Source: Flaviaestuariibacter flavus (GTDB lineage: Bacteria; Bacteroidota; Bacteroidia; Chitinophagales; Chitinophagaceae). From it: a stretch of DNA of 64,000 bases. A program made the translations under genes and the position numbers. The notes under the pieces are model-generated. The model worked only from the letters and a program-made list of their open reading frames with translations. It was not told the DNA's origin and did not search any database. The stretch's first letter is position 1. Each line of letters opens with the position of its first letter. Below, piece after piece: positions 9,668 through 17,805 of the stretch. Location of the stretch: the NCBI RefSeq assembly GCF_004337505.1, contig NZ_SJZI01000011.1, positions 8,300 through 72,299 on the forward strand. The letters are read 5' to 3'.

Positions 9668-10150
9668 TTATTTACGCGAGCCGAACTGGTAACCGATCGA
9701 AAGTGCCACCGCGCTTGTGCCGCTTGCTTTCGAGCCATCGTCGACGCGGGTGTAGTGCTTGCCGTATTGCAGGTTCACATACAGGCCGTCTTCGCCGGTA
9801 ATGCGGATACCACTGCCGAAATAAAAGCGGCCTTTTTCTTCGTATTTACCCACCGACTGGTTGTGAATGAGGAAACCCGGGTCGACGTGGAAAGTAAGCG
9901 GGCCGGCCGACAGGCCGATAGATGCCGTCACCGGCGCATAGATGCCGTTGTGGCTTGAGTGCACCGCCTGGATGTTGAGCCCGGAGGAGAAAACACCCCA
10001 GCGCTCACCCACGTATAATTCGCCGCCGAAGCCATCGCCGACGCCCGACTTACCGAAAAAAGACGCCAACGCGCCGGCACGCAACTCGGTGCGCTGGGCC
10101 GAAGCCGCCATGCCGATCATTAACAGGAACAAGGTAATCGTTTGCTTCAT
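9668..10150 (-). CDS. Small outer-membrane beta-barrel-like protein
   Basis: 160 residues from ATG 10150, where a signal peptide MKQTITLFLLMIGMAASAQ begins; earlier in-frame Met codons are not credible. The mature part alternates short amphipathic strands with Gly/aromatic turns (FGGELYVGERWGVFSSGLNIQA, LTFHVDPGFLI, GRFYFGSGIRI, GLYVNLQYGKHY) and ends in ALSIGYQFGSRK, resembling the small 8-stranded outer-membrane barrel families of Bacteroidota. A C-terminal aromatic lies near the end (YQFGSRK). Ligand unknown. It points away from the next gene (10297) with a hairpin between them. Confidence 0.7.
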   Translation of the reverse strand: MKQTITLFLLMIGMAASAQRTELRAGALASFFGKSGVGDGFGGELYVGERWGVFSSGLNIQAVHSSHNGIYAPVTASIGLSAGPLTFHVDPGFLIHNQSVGKYEEKGRFYFGSGIRITGEDGLYVNLQYGKHYTRVDDGSKASGTSAVALSIGYQFGSRK

Positions 10151-10250
10151 GCTGCTAGAATTTGGTGCCGGCAAAATTAGCTCATCTGCCCGAAACGCCG
10201 TCAAAATGACGCGTTTATCCTTCAAAAAAGCCAGCGCCACCCGATCTGAA

Positions 10251-10280
10251 CAAAACAGGCCCCTGCCGGGGCCTGTTTTG
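10251..10280 (-). terminator. Terminator after the 109-residue exported protein gene
   Basis: Stem CAAAACAGGCCCC / GGGGCCTGTTTTG, loop of 4 nt, 17 bp downstream of the stop at 10297 on the minus strand. Confidence 0.8.
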
Positions 10281-10296
10281 CAAAAGCGCGGATAAC

Positions 10297-10626
10297 TCAT
10301 TCGGGAGTAGTGCCGCTTCCGGTGCCGCCGGTAACACGCTGGCCGTTGGCCAGCCAGGAAGCGGAACCGTCATACACGTTGTCGCTCGCCATGTCGGCGA
10401 TCAGGTACGTAGCGGTGTACTTGTTCTTGCTGTGCGACCACTGAACATTGGTGAGGATGAAGCCCTGTGCGGCATATTGCGCCTCGAACGCGCTGAAAGC
10501 GTCAGCAACATTCTTCGGCAACGCCAGGCGCTGCACATGGTGTACGGGGCTGCTTGTAGCGTTCGCCTCTACGATGGAGAGCGTGCTTGCGGAAAGCAGG
10601 ATTCCTGCCAGGAGGATCTTTTTCAT
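10297..10626 (-). CDS. Small exported protein, function unknown
   Basis: 109 residues from ATG 10626; signal peptide MKKILLAGILLSASTLSIVEANA. The mature region contains LPKNVADAFSAFEAQYAAQGFILTNVQWSHSKNKYTATYLIADMAS, reminiscent of small PepSY/BLIP-like exported domains of Bacteroidota in which an amphipathic helix (VADAFSAFEAQY) precedes a beta sheet (NVQWSHSKNKYTATYLI). The C-terminus is Gly/Thr rich (RVTGGTGSGTTPE). That domain resemblance is weak and unverified. Own terminator downstream; the ~200-bp upstream gap to 10829 contains only a short inverted repeat (GATC.CACGTA...TACGTGATC near 10798-10830). Confidence 0.65.
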   Translation of the reverse strand: MKKILLAGILLSASTLSIVEANATSSPVHHVQRLALPKNVADAFSAFEAQYAAQGFILTNVQWSHSKNKYTATYLIADMASDNVYDGSASWLANGQRVTGGTGSGTTPE

Positions 10627-10828
10627 AAGGACGGGTTTTGGGTTAAGAATACTTTCCCAAAGTACGGCTTCCGGTTTCAAAATGGTTTTCCCGGATGAGC
10701 TTTTTTAGCGCGGCCTGTGAAAAGCATTAGCCCGGCTTTAGGAAATTCCACGAGGCGTGCAAAAGGCAACGAAGATGTACGACCGAAGTATTGTAAGATC
10801 CACGTATCCGTTTCGTATACTTACGTGA

Positions 10829-12217
10829 TCAGGGCATTTTGTCTTTTACCTGGCGTACGCGCTTCAGCGGATCGAGCGCAAATTCGTCGCCCCCGTCATC
10901 GGTAGCGATCTCGATAACGAAGCGTGTGTCGCCGGGGTCGGATACAAAGCGGTCTTTGCCCCGCATGCCCCAAAGCCGCAGCAGGCGGGTTTCTGCGCGC
11001 AGGAAGCGCCGGTCGTAAAGCACGGCGCCGCGTTGCATGCCTTTTCGCTGAAACACCTGCACCCGTAGCGAATCGCCGCTCCCGGTTATCACAAACTCAT
11101 CGTCTTTGTCCGTACCATAGATATCGACATAGCCGCACAGGTAATGGTAATAACGCATGCCCTTGCGGTACAGTTCATCGCGGCGCCCTTTCAGCTGGCG
11201 GAGCAGCCGTTTGCCGTTCCTGGCATAAATCTCGGGCGGAAGGCGGTGCACCGCTTCCGAAAGTACACTGTCGGTAAGGGAGGCCTGCATGGTAGAGAGG
11301 TTGCGGCTCCACTGCCCGCGGTCGAGCCCGTTGAGAAAATACCGGTCGAAGGGCCAGGACTTATAAGTAAGCGGACGCCAGTGGTCGAGGTCGCGGTTAT
11401 AGGAAACGAGGTAGCGGAGCGCTACCACCTGGAGGAAACGTGGCAGAAGCCCGTCGCTGAAGAAAAAGGCCTGGTCGCGGTCGCGCGGGATGCCAAATAC
11501 CATCGCCATATCGTCGGACTCGCGACGCTCGGCCCAGCGCCACTGGTCAGCATGCCGGTCCCAATCACCCACCAGGATATCGAGTACCCGGGCCCGCAGG
11601 ATGGCGCCCTGGTCGGGGCGCACGCTGCCCTCATCCACGAGGCGTTCCATCACCTTTCCCGAATTATGGGTATTGCGCTCCCCGGCCTCGCGTTCTTCAA
11701 GCAGGCAAACGGAGTTTGCAAAAAGCGGCCGATATTCGCCCAACGCCGGGTCGTCGGACACATAATAAAAGGTTGGATCGGGGGCCGTAACCCCTACCGC
11801 CCTTGCCAGCCGTGCCACCACCACCGGGGCATAAGGATGCGCTGCCGAGACCTGCTGCTGGGTCATATTGAGCACAAAGGTGCTCCGTAGCACCGGCGGT
11901 AGGGCGCGTTTTACGTTTTTGTCAACAGTACGCAACACCCAGGCTTTGCCATCGCCATCGACGAGCTGAAGTGAAAGCGTTTGATTTCCTCCGCCGAGTT
12001 CTTTTATTGTAAAGCCATCGAGCCGGAACACCGGCAGGCGCACCGGGGTTTCCCACAGCTTCCGGTAATTATTGCCCAGCAGGATCCGGTTCAGCAGCCC
12101 GGGATGCCGGTATTGCAGGCTTACCGGCACGGTCACCGAATCGCGGGGTTGCGCCTGCGCCACGCAGGCATTCATTATCAACATCCAGGCAAAAAAACAC
12201 CAGGCCTTAAAACACAT
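10829..12217 (-). CDS. Secreted protein with kinase-like DRH motif (region usually found in large Bacteroidota phosphoesterase-barrel proteins)
   Basis: 462 residues; N-terminal signal-like segment MCFKAWCFFAWMLIMNACVAQAQ, possibly with a lipid-attachment Cys. The body matches, from memory, a conserved region of long Bacteroidota proteins annotated as metallophosphoesterases: LWETPVRLPVFRLDGFTIKELGGGNQT, VLRTVDKNVKRALPP, AHPYAPVVVARLARA, DDPALGEYRPLFAN. Around residues 214-222 VGDWDRHADQ and then RDRDQAF resemble the catalytic DRH and metal-binding Asp of HipA/FAM20-type kinases, with VLRTVDK as a possible ATP-Lys strand. The usual phosphoesterase and C-terminal barrel are absent here. Kinase activity is inference only. 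Start chosen as the first ATG preceding the signal segment. Confidence 0.7.
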   Translation of the reverse strand: MCFKAWCFFAWMLIMNACVAQAQPRDSVTVPVSLQYRHPGLLNRILLGNNYRKLWETPVRLPVFRLDGFTIKELGGGNQTLSLQLVDGDGKAWVLRTVDKNVKRALPPVLRSTFVLNMTQQQVSAAHPYAPVVVARLARAVGVTAPDPTFYYVSDDPALGEYRPLFANSVCLLEEREAGERNTHNSGKVMERLVDEGSVRPDQGAILRARVLDILVGDWDRHADQWRWAERRESDDMAMVFGIPRDRDQAFFFSDGLLPRFLQVVALRYLVSYNRDLDHWRPLTYKSWPFDRYFLNGLDRGQWSRNLSTMQASLTDSVLSEAVHRLPPEIYARNGKRLLRQLKGRRDELYRKGMRYYHYLCGYVDIYGTDKDDEFVITGSGDSLRVQVFQRKGMQRGAVLYDRRFLRAETRLLRLWGMRGKDRFVSDPGDTRFVIEIATDDGGDEFALDPLKRVRQVKDKMP

Positions 12218-12320
12218 CCGTTCGTAGTCTTTCCCTCCCGTTCTGCAAATGTTGTACTAAGATGCCACGGCCTGCCTTCGACCCGGCGAATTGCCGTAGT
12301 ATTGCCCCGGAGAAAAGCGC

Positions 12321-12794
12321 ATGAAACTAGCATTGTGGACCATCGGGAAAGCACACGAGCCCTATGTAAAAGCGGGGATCGAGGATTTCACCAAAAGGCT
12401 CAATCATTATTTCCCGGCGGAGTGGAACATCATCCCCGTGCCGAAGGGCGCGGGTACCCTTTCCGAAGCCGAACTGAAGCGGCGTGAGGGCGAGCTCATC
12501 CTCGCCGCGCTGAAGCCCGACGACTACCTGGTGGCCCTTGACGAACGCGGCAGAGGGCTCAGCTCCGAAGGTCTCGCGGGGCTGCTGCAGCAAAGGGCCA
12601 ATGAAGGCACCCGGACGGTTGTCTTCCTGATCGGCGGCGCCTTTGGCATCGACGCGGCGGTGCTGCGACGGGCCCAGTTTCAATGGTCGCTGTCGGCCCT
12701 TACCTTTCCCCACCAGCTGGTGCGCCTCGTGCTGGCCGAGCAGCTCTACCGCGCCGGCACCATTCTCCGCAACGAAAAATACCACCACAAGTAA
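12321..12794 (+). CDS. rlmH: 23S rRNA (pseudouridine1915-N3)-methyltransferase RlmH
   Basis: 157 residues, typical RlmH length. SPOUT methyltransferase that methylates pseudouridine 1915 in helix 69 of 23S rRNA on the 70S ribosome using S-adenosylmethionine. The N-terminus MKLALWTIGKAHEPYVKAGIEDFTKR and the knotted C-terminal region (FLIGGAFGIDAAV, WSLSALTFPHQLVRLVLAEQLYRA, LRNEKYHH) are diagnostic. Start at 12321 matches family N-termini. The rhomboid gene follows after 4 bp, so the two are probably co-transcribed. Confidence 0.97.
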   Translation: MKLALWTIGKAHEPYVKAGIEDFTKRLNHYFPAEWNIIPVPKGAGTLSEAELKRREGELILAALKPDDYLVALDERGRGLSSEGLAGLLQQRANEGTRTVVFLIGGAFGIDAAVLRRAQFQWSLSALTFPHQLVRLVLAEQLYRAGTILRNEKYHHK

Positions 12795-12798
12795 GCTT

Positions 12799-13449
12799 AT
12801 GTTCGAACAACCCTTTGTGCCCCTGATTACCTACGTGATCATCGCCGTAACGGTGATCGTGTCGCTCATTGCCTTTTCAAATCAGAAAGTAATGGATGAC
12901 CTGATCTTCTACGGCCCGGCCATCGACAACGGCCAATGGTACCGCTTCTTTACCAGCGGGCTGATTCACCAGGATTACTTCCACCTGCTGTTCAACATGT
13001 ATGCATTGTATGGATTCGGAAGCTATGTGGAATACCGGTTTACGGAGCTCTTCCCCGGTTACGGGCAGCTGGCTTATGCGTTTCTATATGTAGCTGCACT
13101 GCTGGCGAGCGACCTGCCATCCTTCAACAAGCACCGGCACAATGCGTATTACCGCAGCCTCGGTGCGTCGGGGGCGGTGAGTGCGGTCATATTTGCCTGC
13201 ATCATTCTTTCGCCCACAATGCCGATCCGCCTGTTCCTTCTTCCGGCCCTGCCGGGATTCATCTTCGGCTTTCTATACCTCCTGCTTACCTCCTACCTCG
13301 ACCGGAAAGGAGCCGGACATATCAACCATTCGGCCCACCTCTGGGGAGCGCTTTTCGGTATTGCGTTCATTATCGTGGCGGGGATAGCTGCAGGCCAGCC
13401 GGTCGTGAGCGACTTCATTTTCCAGGTGCGTCATTGGGCGGACCGCTGA
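12799..13449 (+). CDS. Rhomboid family intramembrane serine protease
   Basis: 216 residues from ATG 12799, 4 bp after the rlmH stop; the longer in-frame ORF runs through rlmH in another frame. About six membrane segments. Catalytic features: HLLFNMYALYGFG (Asn66), the GASG nucleophile motif with Ser124, and the C-terminal INHSAHLWGALFG with His180 as the general base, facing the membrane interior. The basic loop (KHRHNAYYRS) precedes the Ser helix. Substrate unknown. Its 3' end overlaps the convergent tilS by 35 bp. Confidence 0.92.
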   Translation: MFEQPFVPLITYVIIAVTVIVSLIAFSNQKVMDDLIFYGPAIDNGQWYRFFTSGLIHQDYFHLLFNMYALYGFGSYVEYRFTELFPGYGQLAYAFLYVAALLASDLPSFNKHRHNAYYRSLGASGAVSAVIFACIILSPTMPIRLFLLPALPGFIFGFLYLLLTSYLDRKGAGHINHSAHLWGALFGIAFIIVAGIAAGQPVVSDFIFQVRHWADR

Positions 13450-14803
13450 GGGGCCCGACGCGGACGCTGATCGCCTTTCGCGTGTGCGCGGTGATCTTAA
13501 ACCGGTCGTCGATGCGGTGACCCACCACCCACACGATGCGCTTGTGCGACTCCAGCACCCATACCTGCTCCTTTTGCGTTTTCGACAGCTTGCTGTCGAT
13601 GAGGAAGCGCGCCACCTTTTTCTTCTTGCGCATGCCCAGCGGGTAAAAATAGTCGCCGGGCTTCCACCGCCGCAGCACCAGCGGGTAGTCGAGCGTCGCG
13701 GCATCCAGCAAGGCCAGTTGCGGGTCGGCCGGCAATACGGCCGGCGCGGCAGGGAGTACCTGCATCTGCAGGAGCTGCGTTCCGAACAGGACCCGCTCCT
13801 CTGTTTTGTCGATAACAAAAACCGTGTTGTCGGGTACGCCCAGCGGCGCAAAGAGCAGCCAGGCACCGTGGCGAACGGCTTGGTGGGTGCCGGAGGCGAG
13901 GTAACGTCCCGGCGCGCTTTGCAGCAGTGCCCGCAGGCCCGGCACCTGCCCCGGCTTGAAGCCGAAGGGGCGGGCAAGCTCCCAGAGCAGCGTATCGACC
14001 GCTTCGGCCTTCAGGAGCTGCCGTACCGGCACACGCAGCTCGGCGCCCGAAACTCGGGTCATTTTGCGAATCCGTAGATCTACGGATGCCCGATACAACT
14101 GCTCGACCTCCGCGAAGCGACCGATATTGGCGGCAAGGTTGGCGCGCGCCCCCGGGAACACCCGTTCGATGGCCGGGAGCAGCTCGAGCCGCACCGCGTT
14201 ACGGGTGTACTTCGGGTCCTGGTTGGAGCGGTCTTCCCGCCACCGGAGCCCCTGTGCATGTGCCCACGCCTCCAGCTCGGCACGGCTTGCGAAAAGCAAG
14301 GGGCGAACGAGTTTCCCGTTCTTCGGGCGGATGCCGTGCAGGCCTGCAATGCCGGTTCCTTTGAAAAAGTTGATCAGGAGCGTTTCAATGGAATCATCAA
14401 GATGATGGGCAGTAAGCAGGTATGCCCTGCCCGTACCGGCCTCCTCCAGCTGCAGGCGCAGCTCTTCAAACCAGGTATACCGCAGCTCCCGCGCTGCCTC
14501 CTGGATCGATAACTTTTGTTCCAGGGCATAGGCCTGCGTGGGAAAGCTTTTTTCGAAATAGGGCAGCCCCAGCGTTTCGGCAAGTTGCCGTACGAATGTT
14601 GCGTCTCCGTCGCTCTCGCCGCCACGCAACCCGAAATTGCAATGGGCAAGCGTGACCGGGAAGCCCGCACGCCGGCACAGGTGCGTGAGCACCACCGAAT
14701 CGAGGCCGCCGCTAACGGCAAGGAGCAACCGGTCTTTCGACCCGAAGAGCTCCTCGTCTTTGATATATTCTATGAAACGGGAAAACAGATCCACAATCAA
14801 CAT
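13415..14803 (-). CDS. tilS: tRNA(Ile)-lysidine synthetase
   Basis: 462 residues. Modifies C34 of the CAU-anticodon tRNA-Ile to lysidine using lysine and ATP, converting it to an AUA reader. The PP-loop ATP motif SGGLDS is at residues 31-36, followed by VTLAHCNFGLRG and TAHHLDDSIETLLINFFKGTG. The N-terminal catalytic half is followed by the TilS C-terminal domains (YPLVLRRWKPGDYFYPLGM, KKVARFLIDSKLSKTQKEQVWVLE, IVWVVGHRIDDRFK), which are intact. Start ATG 14803 leaves a normal short N-terminus. The 3' end overlaps the rhomboid gene. Confidence 0.97.
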   Translation of the reverse strand: MLIVDLFSRFIEYIKDEELFGSKDRLLLAVSGGLDSVVLTHLCRRAGFPVTLAHCNFGLRGGESDGDATFVRQLAETLGLPYFEKSFPTQAYALEQKLSIQEAARELRYTWFEELRLQLEEAGTGRAYLLTAHHLDDSIETLLINFFKGTGIAGLHGIRPKNGKLVRPLLFASRAELEAWAHAQGLRWREDRSNQDPKYTRNAVRLELLPAIERVFPGARANLAANIGRFAEVEQLYRASVDLRIRKMTRVSGAELRVPVRQLLKAEAVDTLLWELARPFGFKPGQVPGLRALLQSAPGRYLASGTHQAVRHGAWLLFAPLGVPDNTVFVIDKTEERVLFGTQLLQMQVLPAAPAVLPADPQLALLDAATLDYPLVLRRWKPGDYFYPLGMRKKKKVARFLIDSKLSKTQKEQVWVLESHKRIVWVVGHRIDDRFKITAHTRKAISVRVGPLSGPPNDAPGK

Positions 14804-14876
14804 TTATGAAATCGGTGGGAAAAATTACCCGGCGAACGGTTCTGGCGGCCGGCAGGGAAACCACGGGTAACGGTCC

Positions 14877-15188
14877 TTACATTGTCAGTTCTTCATGGGC
14901 CGAACGCAGCTCTGAAAAAGCGTGGTTATCGCCCGCTGCTTTGGCTGCTGCCATCCCCTTTTCGTAGGTGCTGATGGCGAGCGCCTCCTCCCCCTGCCGT
15001 TCCAGCAGCTTGGCAAGATGATAATAAGAGCCGATATAGCCAGGATCCCGTCCCAGCACAGATTCAAAGAGGGTGCGTGCCGTGGCGTCGTCGCCGTTTT
15101 TTATGTGTTCGAGGGCCAGCGCATGCTGCAAAAATGAGTCGTCGGGCTGGGTGCTCAGGAGCTCTTTCAAACGGGCGATCCGGTCCAT
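14877..15188 (-). CDS. Small TPR protein
   Basis: 103 residues, no signal peptide. Helical throughout with two to three tetratricopeptide-like repeats: DDSFLQHALALEHIKNGDDATARTLFESVLGRDP, then GYIGSYYHLAKLLERQGEEALAISTYEKGMAAA, then a capping helix (HAFSELRSAHEEL). The spacing of Ala/Gly/Tyr/Leu/Pro fits TPR consensus. Likely a small cytosolic scaffold; partner unknown. Lies between tilS (same strand, 73 bp away) and the divergent etf operon. Confidence 0.85.
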   Translation of the reverse strand: MDRIARLKELLSTQPDDSFLQHALALEHIKNGDDATARTLFESVLGRDPGYIGSYYHLAKLLERQGEEALAISTYEKGMAAAKAAGDNHAFSELRSAHEELTM

Positions 15189-15219
15189 TACAAAATGTAT
15201 TTTGGCAGGGGCTAAAGCT

Positions 15220-15227
15220 TATATTTG
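15220..15227 (+). promoter_or_regulatory. -7 promoter box upstream of etfB
   Basis: TATATTTG (TAnnTTTG consensus) followed by CATGCC, 59 bp before the etfB ATG. A TTTG at 15201-15204 could serve as the -33 element but its spacing is shorter than usual. Confidence 0.5.
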
Positions 15228-15286
15228 CATGCCGGATGGTTGCATAAGCAACTTTCCGCTATTCACTCTAAAACCTGTTTGTTTAT

Positions 15287-16027
15287 ATGAAAATCTTGGT
15301 GTGCATCAGTAAGACGCCAGATACCACGGCAAAAATAGCCTTCACGGACAACAACAAAAAATTCGCCGATGCCGGGGTGCAGTGGATCATCAACCCTTAT
15401 GATGAATGGTACGCCCTGGTGCGTGCGATTGAACTGAAGGAAGCCGATGCATCCACAACGATTCACCTCGTAACGGTCGGCGGCGCCGATGCCGAGCCCA
15501 TCATCCGCAAAGCGCTTGCGCTGGGCGGCGACGAGGCCATCCGCATCAACCTTGATCCTACCGACCCCTACCAGGTGGCTTCCGCCATTGCTGAAGTAGC
15601 CAGGGGCGGTAGCTACGATCTCGTTCTCACCGGAAAGGAAACGATTGATTATAACAACGGCGCTGTTGGCGGCATGCTCGCCGAGCTGCTCGATATGCCC
15701 TATGTGGCACTGGCCACCTCACTGCAGGTTTCTGGCAATACGGTTACGGTTAAGCGTGAGATCGAAGGCGGTGAAGAAACCCTCGAAGGCGCGCTCCCGC
15801 TCGTGCTCGGTTGCCAGAAGGGCATGGCCGAAGCACGCATCCCCAACATGCGCGGCATCATGGCTGCCCGTACCAAGCCCCTCAAAGTGGTGGAAGCTTC
15901 GGCCGAAACCCTCACCGAGGTGGCCGAATTCGGTCTCCCGCCGGCCAAGGCAGGTGTTAAGCTTGTTTCGGCCGACAATGTCGACGAGCTCGTGCGCATG
16001 CTGCACGACGACGCAAGAGTAATCTAA
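15287..16027 (+). CDS. etfB: Electron transfer flavoprotein subunit beta
   Basis: 246 residues, typical EtfB. With EtfA it forms the FAD/AMP-containing heterodimer that carries electrons from acyl-CoA and related dehydrogenases to the membrane quinone pool. Sequence: MKILVCISKTPDTTAKIAFTD start, QWIINPYDEWYALVRAIELK, LVTVGGADAEPIIRKALALGGDEAIRI, DLVLTGKETIDYNNGAVGGMLAELL and the C-terminal PNMRGIMAARTKPL segment typical of the subunit. First gene of the etfB-etfA pair; the 97-bp gap between them contains a heptamer repeat. Confidence 0.95.
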   Translation: MKILVCISKTPDTTAKIAFTDNNKKFADAGVQWIINPYDEWYALVRAIELKEADASTTIHLVTVGGADAEPIIRKALALGGDEAIRINLDPTDPYQVASAIAEVARGGSYDLVLTGKETIDYNNGAVGGMLAELLDMPYVALATSLQVSGNTVTVKREIEGGEETLEGALPLVLGCQKGMAEARIPNMRGIMAARTKPLKVVEASAETLTEVAEFGLPPAKAGVKLVSADNVDELVRMLHDDARVI

Positions 16028-16035
16028 CGATGTCC

Positions 16036-16080
16036 GATCTCCGATTTGCTACAAATCGGAGATCCGAGATCCGAGATCGA
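16036..16080. repeat. Heptamer array and hairpin (family B copy 1)
   Basis: Perfect 13-bp inverted repeat GATCTCCGATTTG / CAAATCGGAGATC with a CTA loop, continuing into AGATCCG heptamers (16060-16080). Sits inside the etfB-etfA gap, with CCGAGAT words on the sense strand. Related arrays: 42828-42862 and 60418-60452. Confidence 0.85.
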
Positions 16081-16124
16081 AAGATGCGATCATCCAATCT
16101 TCAAATTATTAGATCCACACATTT

Positions 16125-17084
16125 ATGTCTGTTCTTGTTTTCATCGACCATATCGACGGCCACATCAAGAAAGCCTCCTTCGAGGCAGCTTCTTATGCCG
16201 CACAGCTGGCCCAGAAGACCGGCACCACCGCTGAAGCCCTCGTGCTCGGCAACCCCAACGACCTTCAATCCATCGGCAAATACGGAATCACGAAGATCCA
16301 CCAGGTGCAGGACAGCAAGCTCGACAAGCTCGATGCCCAGGTATATGCGAAGGTGGTGGCACAAGCCGCCGAAGCTACCGGCGCCAACATCGTCGTATTT
16401 TCCAACAACTCTTCCGGCAAAGCCATCGCACCACGCGTGGCAGTACGCCTCAAAGCCGGTCTTGTTGCCGGTGCCACCGCCTTGCCCGATACCAACGGTG
16501 CCTTCACGGTGCGCAAAAACGTTTTCTCCGGTAAGGCCTTCGCCCAGGTTTCGGTGAAAACCGACCGCAAGGTAATCGCACTCAACCCCAACGCCTTCGC
16601 CATCACCGAAAGCGGCGGCTCCGCCGAGGTAGTGCCCTTCAGTGCACAGGTGGATGAGCCGAAGCTGCGCGTTACCGCTACCACCAAGACTTCCGGCAAG
16701 GTGGCCCTTACCGAAGCCGATATTGTGGTGAGCGCCGGTCGTGGCCTCAAAGGCCCTGAAAACTGGAAGATGGTGGAAGACCTCGCCGACGCGCTGGGTG
16801 CCGCCACGGCCTGCAGCCGCCCCGTTGCCGACGCCCACTGGCGCCCGCACAACGAGCACGTAGGCCAGACCGGTGTAGCGATCGCTCCCAACCTCTACAT
16901 CGCCATCGGCATCTCCGGTGCCATCCAGCACCTTGCCGGTGTCAACCGTTCCAAGACCATCGTGGTGATCAACAAAGACCCCGAGGCACCCTTCTTCAAA
17001 GCCGCCGATTACGGCATCGTCGGAGACGCCTTCGAGGTAGTGCCGAAGATGGTGGAAGCCGTGAAGAAATACAAGGGCGTTTAA
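16125..17084 (+). CDS. etfA: Electron transfer flavoprotein subunit alpha
   Basis: 319 residues. Partner of EtfB. The N-terminal domain [28 protein letters not shown] leads to the C-terminal FAD domain with [45 protein letters not shown] and [21 protein letters not shown], the classic EtfA FAD-binding run. The start is the conserved MSVLVF; an overlapping ORF in another frame is a shadow. The upstream repeat may influence the etfB/etfA expression ratio, but that is speculation. A terminator hairpin follows directly. Confidence 0.96.
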   Translation: MSVLVFIDHIDGHIKKASFEAASYAAQLAQKTGTTAEALVLGNPNDLQSIGKYGITKIHQVQDSKLDKLDAQVYAKVVAQAAEATGANIVVFSNNSSGKAIAPRVAVRLKAGLVAGATALPDTNGAFTVRKNVFSGKAFAQVSVKTDRKVIALNPNAFAITESGGSAEVVPFSAQVDEPKLRVTATTKTSGKVALTEADIVVSAGRGLKGPENWKMVEDLADALGAATACSRPVADAHWRPHNEHVGQTGVAIAPNLYIAIGISGAIQHLAGVNRSKTIVVINKDPEAPFFKAADYGIVGDAFEVVPKMVEAVKKYKGV

Positions 17085-17100
17085 GAGAAGAGCTTACCCG

Positions 17101-17128
17101 ATGCCATAGCCTCCGCTGTGGCATTTTT
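17101..17128 (+). terminator. Terminator of the etf operon
   Basis: Stem ATGCCATAGC / GCTGTGGCAT (one T-G pair), loop CTCC, then TTTTT. Confidence 0.8.
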
Positions 17129-17142
17129 ATTGTTTAAATCAG

Positions 17143-17150
17143 TAGGTTTG
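17143..17150 (+). promoter_or_regulatory. -7 promoter box
   Basis: TAGGTTTG matches TAnnTTTG, 28 bp before the ATG at 17179. Confidence 0.5.
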
Positions 17151-17178
17151 TAAAGCAGCAAAGTTTTAGAATACGGAT

Positions 17179-17802
17179 ATGAAGAAAATAGAACTGGAAA
17201 TTGTGGCGTTGTCGCATAGTATTACCCAAACTCATTCTTATGCCGTAGTGCTGGGCGAAGTTGGCGGGCTGCGCCGTCTGCCCATCGTGATCGGCGGCTT
17301 TGAGGCGCAGGCCATCGCGGTTGCGCTCGAGAAGATGCAACCGAGCCGCCCCCTCACCCACGACCTGATGAAGAACTTCATGAATGCCTTCAACATCGAC
17401 CTGCACGAGATCATTATCTCGGACCTCCAGGAAGGCATCTTCTACTCCAAGCTTGTCTGCTCCTCTGATAACGATACGATCGAAATCGATTCCCGCACTT
17501 CCGATGCCCTGGCACTTGCCGTGCGTTTCGGCTGCCCCGTGTATACCTACGAGCACATTCTCGATTCGGCCGGCATCATGATGGAAGACAGCAGCACCAC
17601 CAAGCGCCGCAAGTCGTCGGCCACCTCGGAAGAAGAGGAAGACGACGAGCCGACCACCACCACTACCGGCAGCAAGGAAGACCTCCACAGCCTCTCTCTT
17701 GAAGAATTGAATACGCTGCTGGGCGAAGTACTCGAGCAGGAGGACTATATCCGCGCCATCGCCATCCGCGATGAGATCAACAACCGGAAGAAGCGGAAAT
17801 AA
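17179..17802 (+). CDS. Bifunctional nuclease family protein (DUF151) with UVR motif
   Basis: 207 residues. Residues 1-135 form the BFN/DUF151 domain (KKIELEIVALSHS, YAVVLGEVGGLRRLPIVIGGFEAQAIAVALE, RPLTHDLMKNFM, DSRTSDALALAVRFGCPVYTYE), described in plants as having RNase and DNase activity. An acidic/Thr-rich linker (EEEEDDEPTTTTTG) leads to a C-terminal UvrB/UvrC-like motif (LEELNTLLGEVLEQEDYIRAIAIRDEIN), a protein-interaction helix pair. This combination is usual in Bacteroidota. Followed 3 bp later by ispE, so the two are likely co-transcribed. Role in the cell unproven. Confidence 0.92.
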   Translation: MKKIELEIVALSHSITQTHSYAVVLGEVGGLRRLPIVIGGFEAQAIAVALEKMQPSRPLTHDLMKNFMNAFNIDLHEIIISDLQEGIFYSKLVCSSDNDTIEIDSRTSDALALAVRFGCPVYTYEHILDSAGIMMEDSSTTKRRKSSATSEEEEDDEPTTTTTGSKEDLHSLSLEELNTLLGEVLEQEDYIRAIAIRDEINNRKKRK

Positions 17803-17805
17803 TTA

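Noticed and set aside
10798-10830. Small regulatory hairpin GATC.CACGTA / TACGTGATC
   Set aside because: Only ~9 imperfect pairs with a long loop and no T run; not distinguishable from chance.
12643-12798. N-terminal extension of the rhomboid protein
   Set aside because: Frame runs through rlmH out of frame; the rhomboid fold begins at 12799 right after the rlmH stop.
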